13,062 nucleotides of DNA, taken from NCBI GenBank assembly GCA_964639765.1, contig CAZXEN010000040.1, positions 1 through 13,062 on the forward strand. The letters are read 5' to 3'. Every line of letters begins with the position of its first letter. Position 1 is the stretch's first letter. The stretch is from Scybalousia_A sp964639765 (GTDB lineage: Bacteria > Bacteroidota > Bacteroidia > Bacteroidales > P3). Shown here in pieces: positions 8,505 to 13,062 of this stretch. The translations under genes and the position numbers were made by a program. Under the pieces are notes generated by a model. That model saw only the letters and a list, made by a program, of their open reading frames with translations. It did no database searches and was not told where the DNA came from.

Positions 8505-8591
8505 AAAAAAAGAATTGGATTTCAGAAAAAAAGATAAACTCTTCAGGGTAAAAAGATAAAGACTTTTTTTCTGAAATCCAACTCTTTTTTT
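8505..8591. repeat. Long near-perfect inverted repeat in divergent spacer
   Basis: Arms 8505-8533 and 8563-8591 are 29 nt each and complementary at 28 positions (the one mismatch is A8514 opposite C8582), with a 29-nt loop. The core is TTGGATTTCAGAAAAAAAG on the left and its complement on the right; the outer ends are A-run and T-run. It looks like a bidirectional terminator in form, yet both flanking genes (DUF4175-type at 8429 on minus, tcdA at 8651 on plus) point away from it, so it terminates neither. Possible roles are an insulator between divergent units, the 3' end of an unannotated small RNA, or a small mobile-element relic. The loop also repeats AAAAAGATAAA, a motif that occurs at the end of the left arm. 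Confidence 0.85.
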
Positions 8592-8650
8592 TATCAAATA
8601 CCAATGTCTGTACAAAAATATTATTCCTGTTTTGACGTTAAGTAGATACT

Positions 8651-9358
8651 ATGAGAGAGAGAACGGAAATACTTGTAGGAAAAGAAAACACAGAGAAACT
8701 CAAAAAAGCTTCCGTGCTTATTGCAGGCTTGGGCGGTGTAGGTGCTTTTGCCATTGAGGCCATAGCAAGGGCAGGTGTGGAAAATATTGTTATCATTGAC
8801 GGCGACAAAGTTTCACAGTCAAACATAAACAGGCAGCTTCTTGCCCTTAACTCCACCATAAACCGCAGCAAAGCCGAAGTCATGGCAGAGAGACTGAAGG
8901 ACATCAATCCGAATATAAACCTGAAGGTGATTGATGAGTACATAAAGGACGAGCGAATGAAGGAAATCCTGCAGGAGAATCCTACCGACTGGGTTATAGA
9001 TGCAATAGACACGCTCTCGCCCAAGGTTTATTTGCTGGTGCATTCCTACAATCTTAAACGCAAAATTGTTTCTTCCATGGGAAGCGGAGGAAAATTTGAC
9101 CCGTCTTTAGTGGAAATAACCGACATTTCCAAGACTTACAACTGTCCTTTGGCGCATCATATAAGAAAACAACTGCACAAGAACGGTATATATAAGGGAA
9201 TCACTGCTGTTTTCTCTCCTGAGAAAGTGGATAAATCCCGTATTGTGGAAGAACGTTCTGAAAACAAACGCACGACAGTAGGCACCATATCCTATATGCC
9301 TGCTCTTTTTGGACTGAATATTGCCTCCGTGGTTATAAGGGATATTATCGGACAATAA
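8651..9358 (+). CDS. tcdA: tRNA threonylcarbamoyladenosine dehydratase (TcdA/CsdL)
   Basis: TcdA is an E1-like (ThiF/MoeB fold) enzyme that uses ATP to dehydrate t6A37 of ANN-decoding tRNAs to its cyclic form ct6A. The 235-residue product has the nucleotide-binding loop GLGGVG (26-31), the acidic DGD (50-52) that ends the second strand, and the N58-I-N-R61-Q62 motif contacting ATP. DAIDTLSPKV follows, with SSMGSGGKFDP as the family-specific segment; these separate TcdA from MoeB and ThiF. It is shorter than E. coli TcdA (about 268 residues), and there are no CxxC zinc pairs. It seems to be a single gene: a divergent operon lies upstream and a new promoter about 80 bp downstream. I see no clear -7 box for it in 8592-8650. 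Confidence 0.92.
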   Translation: MRERTEILVGKENTEKLKKASVLIAGLGGVGAFAIEAIARAGVENIVIIDGDKVSQSNINRQLLALNSTINRSKAEVMAERLKDINPNINLKVIDEYIKDERMKEILQENPTDWVIDAIDTLSPKVYLLVHSYNLKRKIVSSMGSGGKFDPSLVEITDISKTYNCPLAHHIRKQLHKNGIYKGITAVFSPEKVDKSRIVEERSENKRTTVGTISYMPALFGLNIASVVIRDIIGQ

Positions 9359-9435
9359 AAAGCATGACTGCTGATACTCTGCCCCAAAAATCAATGTAAT
9401 CTTTCCTGTGCGTACTCCAAAACAATAAAATTATG

Positions 9436-9443
9436 TAATTTTG
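9436..9443 (+). promoter_or_regulatory. Probable -7 promoter box for the sodium:solute symporter gene
   Basis: TAATTTTG, followed by C, matches the Bacteroidota -7 consensus and is the same 9-mer seen upstream of the DUF4175-type gene and the tRNA-Lys. No TTTG lies at the right distance upstream; the nearest resemblance is TGTG at 9407-9410, 25 bases away. The implied leader before the ATG at 9472 is about 20 nt. Confidence 0.5.
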
Positions 9444-9471
9444 CCTGCTCAAAAAAAGAACCTATAGTTTT

Positions 9472-10917
9472 ATGGAAACAACAATTTTTATTGTATTTGT
9501 ATTATATACACTTCTTTTGTTCGGCATTACACTTGTAACTTCGCACAAGGCAAACAGTAAGTCATTCTTCCAAGGCAACAAAAAGAGTCCGTGGTTTGTG
9601 GTTGCTTACGGAATGATTGGGGCATCTTTGTCGGGAGTCACCTTTATGAGTGTTCCGGGCTGGGTGAATGACAGAATGTTCACTTATATGCTCATGGTTT
9701 TGGGGTATTTTCTCGGCTATCTGGTGATTGCTTTTGTACTTATGCCTACCTATTACAGACTGAATCTTGTAAGTATATACACCTATCTTGAAAAACGTTT
9801 CGGATTTTTTGCACATAAGACAGGCTCTTTTTTCTTTATACTCTCAAGATGTCTGGGTGCAAGTCTGAGAATGTTCATCGTTATCATCGTATTGTATGAT
9901 TTTGTGTTCAAAGCGTGGGGAATCCCTTTTGAGCTCACGGTTGCCTTGTTTCTTGCCCTGATTCTTTTGTTCACAATCAAGGGCGGTGTAAAAACCATCG
10001 TATGGACTGACACTCTGCAGACGACTTTTATGCTTTTGGCATTGATAATGTGTTTTGTAATGGTGGCAAACGTGCTGGGATTCTCTTTCTCAGGAATGAT
10101 AAAAGAAATATCCTCAAGCGAATACTTCACCTTCATTGAGACAGACTCCGCTTCCCGCAACTGTTGGTGGAAGCAGATACTCGGAGGAGCCTTTATTTGT
10201 ATCGCAATGACAGGTCTTGACCAAGAAATGATGCAAAAAAACCTTTCGTGCAAGAATATCTCTTCAGCACAGAAAAACATGATTACCTTTTCTCTTATAC
10301 TTTTTGTGGTGAATTTCCTATTCCTTATGCTGGGAGCAGCGTTGTATATATTCAAGGCAAAAAACGGCATAGCAGCAACAGGAGACGGATTATTCGCAGA
10401 AGTAGCCATAAACCATCTTCCTCCTTTGGCGGCAGTGGTATTTATTATCGGCCTTATATCTGCCCTGTATCCAAGTGCAGATGGAGCCTTAACCTCTCTG
10501 ACAACTGCTTTTTGCATAGATTTTCTTGGTTTTGAAAAACAGGAAAACAAGACTGAAAAACAAAAAACACGCATCCGTCACTTTGTTCACATAGCCTTTG
10601 CTTTGCTATTCACCATTATCATCATTTTTTACTATCATAACAAAAACGAACATCTGATAGACATTCTTTATCAGATAGCAAGTATAACCTATGGTCCTCT
10701 TTTGGGATTGTTCGCTTTTGGACTTATGACAAAGAGAAAAGTAAATGACAGATATGTTCCTCTGATTTGTGTACTATCCCCAACAATCTGTTTTATCCTG
10801 AACAACAATTCCCTTGCTTGGTTCAACTATTCTTTTGACTTTGAATTGTTGCTATTAAACGGTCTTCTAACCTTTATAGGCCTATTCCTTATTAGTAGAA
10901 ACAAAGGTCAGGAATAA
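9472..10917 (+). CDS. Sodium:solute symporter (SSS family, LeuT fold)
   Basis: This 481-residue integral membrane protein has about 13 hydrophobic segments, the usual SSS number. Diagnostic blocks are GASLSGVTFMSVPGW in TM2, GGVKTIVWTDTLQ at 171-183 (the most conserved SSS loop), TGLDQEMMQKNL around 247-258, and ISALYPSADGALTSL at about 329-343, the TM9 segment whose Ser/Thr residues form the sodium site. It should couple sodium entry to uptake of a small solute across the inner membrane. Substrates in this family range from sugars and amino acids to sialic acid, and nothing local identifies this one. It has its own likely promoter, and tRNA-Lys follows 142 bp later. The gene appears intact. 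Confidence 0.92.
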   Translation: METTIFIVFVLYTLLLFGITLVTSHKANSKSFFQGNKKSPWFVVAYGMIGASLSGVTFMSVPGWVNDRMFTYMLMVLGYFLGYLVIAFVLMPTYYRLNLVSIYTYLEKRFGFFAHKTGSFFFILSRCLGASLRMFIVIIVLYDFVFKAWGIPFELTVALFLALILLFTIKGGVKTIVWTDTLQTTFMLLALIMCFVMVANVLGFSFSGMIKEISSSEYFTFIETDSASRNCWWKQILGGAFICIAMTGLDQEMMQKNLSCKNISSAQKNMITFSLILFVVNFLFLMLGAALYIFKAKNGIAATGDGLFAEVAINHLPPLAAVVFIIGLISALYPSADGALTSLTTAFCIDFLGFEKQENKTEKQKTRIRHFVHIAFALLFTIIIIFYYHNKNEHLIDILYQIASITYGPLLGLFAFGLMTKRKVNDRYVPLICVLSPTICFILNNNSLAWFNYSFDFELLLLNGLLTFIGLFLISRNKGQE

Positions 10918-10976
10918 ATTTATTTTATTGATATTCAAATGCTAAAAATAAAAAACATTTTTTTTATTTATTTTTA

Positions 10977-11008
10977 TTTGGTCAATTGAATATTTTGATA
11001 TAATTTTG
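10977..11008 (+). promoter_or_regulatory. Consensus Bacteroidota promoter for tRNA-Lys
   Basis: TTTG at 10977-10980, a 20-base spacer, and TAATTTTG at 11001-11008 match the -33/-7 consensus exactly. Transcription would start near 11014, about 45 nt before the mature tRNA. This is the best promoter in the window. Confidence 0.8.
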
Positions 11009-11059
11009 CACTCGCAAACTTGGAAGTGGCGTAAGTCGGTTTCAGTATGCAAGAGGGAG

Positions 11060-11132
11060 GACTAATTAGCTCAGCAGGTAGAGCACATCCCTTTTAAGGA
11101 TGGGGTCCTGGGTTCGAATCCCAGATTAGTCA
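11060..11132 (+). tRNA. tRNA-Lys (anticodon TTT)
   Basis: A 73-nt cloverleaf can be drawn by hand. The acceptor is GACTAAT / ATTAGTC (11060-11066 with 11125-11131) with discriminator A11132. The D stem is GCTC/GAGC, and the anticodon stem CATCC/GGATG surrounds loop CTTTTAA with anticodon TTT at 11093-11095. The T stem is CTGGG/CCCAG with loop TTCGAAT. U33 is present and A37 follows the anticodon, so it is a t6A-type tRNA and a plausible substrate of the nearby TcdA product. The 3' CCA is not encoded and must be added after transcription. Confidence 0.97.
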
Positions 11133-11135
11133 CAA

Positions 11136-11174
11136 AAAGAAAGCGAAGGTGGAAAAACTACTTTCGCTTTCTTT
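11136..11174 (+). terminator. Intrinsic terminator after tRNA-Lys
   Basis: Arms 11136-11149 and 11161-11174 pair over 14 positions, including one G-U, with core AAAGAAAGCGAA / TTCGCTTTCTTT and an 11-nt loop. The stem starts 3 nt after the tRNA. The following bases (GTTATATAT) are only moderately U-rich. The stem could also serve minus-strand transcription of the lipoprotein pseudogene that ends at 11218. Confidence 0.7.
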
Positions 11175-11217
11175 GTTATATATCTTGGATTGAGACGATA
11201 TAATCCATGTATAAACA

Positions 11218-11637
11218 CTATTCTTTGTGTATATCTATATTCAATATCTCTATTTCGTTGGTAAAGTTATTCTCTTTCTGTGCCAGATTCTCTCTCAGCT
11301 TTCTTATATTTGCTTTAACATCCACATACAATACATCAGAATTGCCAAAACAGCTTCTCACCTTCCTGAGGGAACTTTCATTACATATATGATACTTCTC
11401 TGTTGCGCCATTATCTCCTGAATATGAAAGATACAAAACAATATCTCCGTCATCCTTCTTAAGATAGGTTTTCACAAACACTTCACCAAATTCATAATTT
11501 GAAAAATTTGCCTCACGTTGTTCTATTGCTGTATTGCAATCATCGCAATAAGTCTCTTAATCATCGCTACTGCAAACAGCAGCAAACAGCAAAACCATCA
11601 TAAAGGAAAACATTCCTGAAATATACCTGAATTTCAT
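11218..11637 (-). pseudogene. Putative small lipoprotein gene interrupted by an in-frame TAA
   Basis: From the ATG at 11637 the frame encodes a lipoprotein-like leader: MKFRY, a hydrophobic core MMVLLFAAV, then Cys22 followed by SSDD. A TAA at 11559-11557 interrupts it. The same frame then stays open for 112 codons to a TAG at 11218, beginning ETYCDDCNTAIEQREANF and ending EIEILNIDIHKE. A leader in phase with the downstream frame argues for one gene of about 139 residues disrupted by a nonsense change. The acidic CSSDD start resembles the lipoprotein surface-export signal of Bacteroidota. The V at -1 of the lipobox is atypical. The mature part has several cysteines and no family I recognise. 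It lies 46 bp after gmhA. An alternative is that a shorter protein starts at the GTG at 11481, but it would have no signal peptide. Confidence 0.7.
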
Positions 11638-11683
11638 ATCTATAAATATTTAAATTTTATACATCAATTCTACTATTTTTTAT

Positions 11684-12259
11684 CTATTCTCTTGGAAACA
11701 GGGCTTTTTCTACCATTTCGCAGATAATATGTCCTACCATTATATGTGATTCTTGTATTCTTGGAGTATCTTTTGAAGGAACATCTATAAGAATATCGGA
11801 GATTTCTTTCATCTTTCCTCCTCCCTGACCTGTAAGTCCAATGGTTATCATACCTTTCTCTCGTGCCACTTCAAAAGCTTTTAGTACATTGCCTGAATTG
11901 CCTGAAGTGGAAATGCCGACAAGAACATCGCCTTGCTTGCCTGATGCTTTCAGTATGCGGGAAAAAACATCGTTGTATGAATAATCATTTGCAACGGCTG
12001 TAAGATAGGAAGTATTTACATGTAAAGCTTCTGCATACAACGGTTCTCTGTCATAATAGAACCTGCCTGAAAGTTCTGCTGCAAGATGTTGAGCATCTGC
12101 TGCAGAACCTCCGTTTCCACAAAACAGGACTTTCTTGTCTTTTTTGTAGGCGTCTGTGATTGCATCTATGGCTTTCTGTATCTGATTGACAAGATCGCAA
12201 TCATTCAATATGTTTTGCTTTACCTCTATTGACTCCTGTATAGCCTGTTGTATTCTCAT
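11684..12259 (-). CDS. gmhA: Sedoheptulose-7-phosphate isomerase (phosphoheptose isomerase)
   Basis: GmhA converts sedoheptulose 7-phosphate to D-glycero-D-manno-heptose 7-phosphate, the first step of nucleotide-heptose synthesis for LPS core or glycoproteins. The 191-residue product is one SIS domain of normal length. FCGNGGSAADAQHLAAEL (47-63) contains the phosphate loop and the metal ligands H58 and E62. GISTSGNSGNV (115-125) is the second sugar-phosphate loop. Q169 and H177 match the remaining metal ligands with the same spacing as in E. coli (Q172, H180). All catalytic positions are therefore present. It starts 19 bp after the glycosyltransferase stop, so the two are probably co-transcribed, which fits a cell-envelope glycan role. 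Confidence 0.93.
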   Translation of the reverse strand: MRIQQAIQESIEVKQNILNDCDLVNQIQKAIDAITDAYKKDKKVLFCGNGGSAADAQHLAAELSGRFYYDREPLYAEALHVNTSYLTAVANDYSYNDVFSRILKASGKQGDVLVGISTSGNSGNVLKAFEVAREKGMITIGLTGQGGGKMKEISDILIDVPSKDTPRIQESHIMVGHIICEMVEKALFPRE

Positions 12260-12278
12260 AATGAAATTGTTTTGTATA

Positions 12279-13062
12279 TTAAAAATTATGTTCTTTTTCT
12301 ATTTGATATGCGTTGCGTGTTGTAGAGTTTCTTCCGACAAGTTCTGCCAAAAAGCCGACAAGAAACAACTGAACACCTATAATAAGCATAACCAGAGAAA
12401 TATAGAAATAAGGACTTTCCGTAACAAGTCTCGTTTCAGCCCAAAGACCCTGATGCAATGCCCAAAGTTTTTGGATACCTAACACCGCAGCAGAGACTAT
12501 TCCCACCAAAAACATCAGAGTACCCATGAAACCGAAGAAATGCATAGGCTGTTTTGAAAAGCGTGAGACAAACATTATGGACATCAAGTCCAGATAACCG
12601 TTGATAAACCTGTCCATTCCAAATTTGCTCTTGCCAAACTGTCGTTTTCTGTGATGAACCACTTTTTCCCCTATCTTGGTAAAGCCTGCCCATTTGGCAA
12701 TAACAGGGATATATCTGTGCATTTCGCCATATACCTCAATATTCTTTACAACTTCTTTCCTATAGGCTTTCAATCCACAGTTGAAATCGTGCAGTTTTAT
12801 ACCGGAAAGCCACCGTGTAGTTGCATTGAAGAACTTGGAAGGCAGATTCTTCATAAGTTTTGAATCATATCTTTTCTTTTTCCAGCCAGAAACCAAATCA
12901 TAACCCTCCTTGGTTATCATATTGTACAGGTCAGGTATCTCGTCCGGTGAATCCTGCAAGTCTGCATCCATGGTTATCACAACATCACCCTCTGCATGTT
13001 CAAAACCAACATTCAAAGCAGCACTTTTACCATAGTTTCTCCTGAACTTTGTTCCTTTTATA
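12279..13062 (-). CDS. DPM1/GtrB-like family 2 glycosyltransferase, 5' end outside window
   Basis: The frame enters at the right edge (IKGTKFRRNYGKSAALNVGF) and stops at 12279, giving about 261 residues; perhaps 50-60 N-terminal residues are missing. VVITMDADLQDSP carries the DxD metal/nucleotide-sugar motif. Further on, LHDFNCGLKAYRKEV, MHRYIP and GKSKFG are typical of polyprenyl-phosphate glycosyltransferases such as DPM1, GtrB and ArnC. Two hydrophobic segments near the C-terminus (FFGFMGTLMFLVGIVSAAV and ISLVMLIIGVQLFLVGFL) anchor it in the inner membrane, as in GtrB. It probably transfers a sugar from a nucleotide donor to undecaprenyl phosphate; sugar identity is not readable. A TTG at 13016 can look like a start, but the homologous sequence continues upstream of it. 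Confidence 0.9.
   Translation of the reverse strand, partial: IKGTKFRRNYGKSAALNVGFEHAEGDVVITMDADLQDSPDEIPDLYNMITKEGYDLVSGWKKKRYDSKLMKNLPSKFFNATTRWLSGIKLHDFNCGLKAYRKEVVKNIEVYGEMHRYIPVIAKWAGFTKIGEKVVHHRKRQFGKSKFGMDRFINGYLDLMSIMFVSRFSKQPMHFFGFMGTLMFLVGIVSAAVLGIQKLWALHQGLWAETRLVTESPYFYISLVMLIIGVQLFLVGFLAELVGRNSTTRNAYQIEKEHNF

Noticed and set aside
8592..8650. Possible -7 box for tcdA
   Set aside because: No TAnnTTTG with a TTTG at the right distance is present; the closest strings miss two or more key positions.
9783..10574. A 263-codon open frame on the minus strand inside the symporter gene
   Set aside because: The symporter frame shows clear conserved SSS motifs across this stretch. The antisense product is low-complexity in character and matches nothing I know.
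10944..10975. A/T-only hairpin after the symporter gene as a possible terminator
   Set aside because: Eleven of twelve positions can pair, but there is no G or C in the stem and it overlaps the tRNA promoter region. Chance in A/T-rich spacer is likely.
13014..13016. TTG as the start codon of the glycosyltransferase
   Set aside because: The frame and clear family sequence (FRRNYGKSAA) continue upstream to the window edge, so the gene is cut by the edge rather than starting here.
1..13062. CRISPR arrays, insertion sequences, prophage or defence genes
   Set aside because: I saw no regularly spaced repeats, transposase-like frames, att-site duplication at the tRNA-Lys, or defence-type domains; the coding content is explained by core genes.

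Overview
This window reads as chromosomal DNA from a low-GC member of the Bacteroidota, probably Bacteroidales-like. Three intergenic spots carry the same 9-mer, TAATTTTGC, which fits the Bacteroidota -7 promoter consensus (TAnnTTTG). Two of these also have a TTTG at about -33. A DUF4175-type giant membrane protein next to ybeY, the Bacteroidota-style YbeY sequence, and a tRNA without an encoded CCA all agree. I see no phage, plasmid, IS or CRISPR signal. The content is mostly core genome.

Left part, plus strand (1-4035): a tight gene string made of the 3' end of ribulose-phosphate 3-epimerase (rpe), a PHP-family tyrosine phosphatase of the CpsB/YwqE type, adenylosuccinate lyase (purB) and an MsbA-like ABC half-transporter. 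Gaps are 7, 25 and 1 bp, so it is probably one transcription unit whose promoter lies outside the window. It ends at a bidirectional hairpin (4093-4132) that also serves the convergent unit.

Middle, minus strand (8429 down to 4163): a three-gene operon. It contains a 1128-residue three-TM DUF4175-type protein with a very long coiled-coil tail, a small protein whose C-terminal half resembles RsbW-type anti-sigma kinases but lacks recognisable ATP-binding residues, and the rRNA maturation RNase YbeY. A good promoter sits just upstream. The divergent spacer to the next gene holds a striking 29-bp-arm inverted repeat of unknown role.

Right part: on the plus strand, tcdA (the t6A-cyclising dehydratase), a sodium:solute symporter and a tRNA-Lys(UUU) with its own promoter and terminator. 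On the minus strand, entering from the right edge, are a DPM1/GtrB-like family 2 glycosyltransferase (5' end cut off by the window), gmhA (sedoheptulose-7-phosphate isomerase), and a small putative lipoprotein gene interrupted by an in-frame TAA. Short direct repeats flank that stop so that losing 21 bp between them would restore the frame.

The most interesting items are the degenerate anti-sigma-like protein coupled to the DUF4175 protein, the interrupted lipoprotein with its repeats, and the large inverted repeat at 8505-8591. None of them proves a new system; each is a testable lead.
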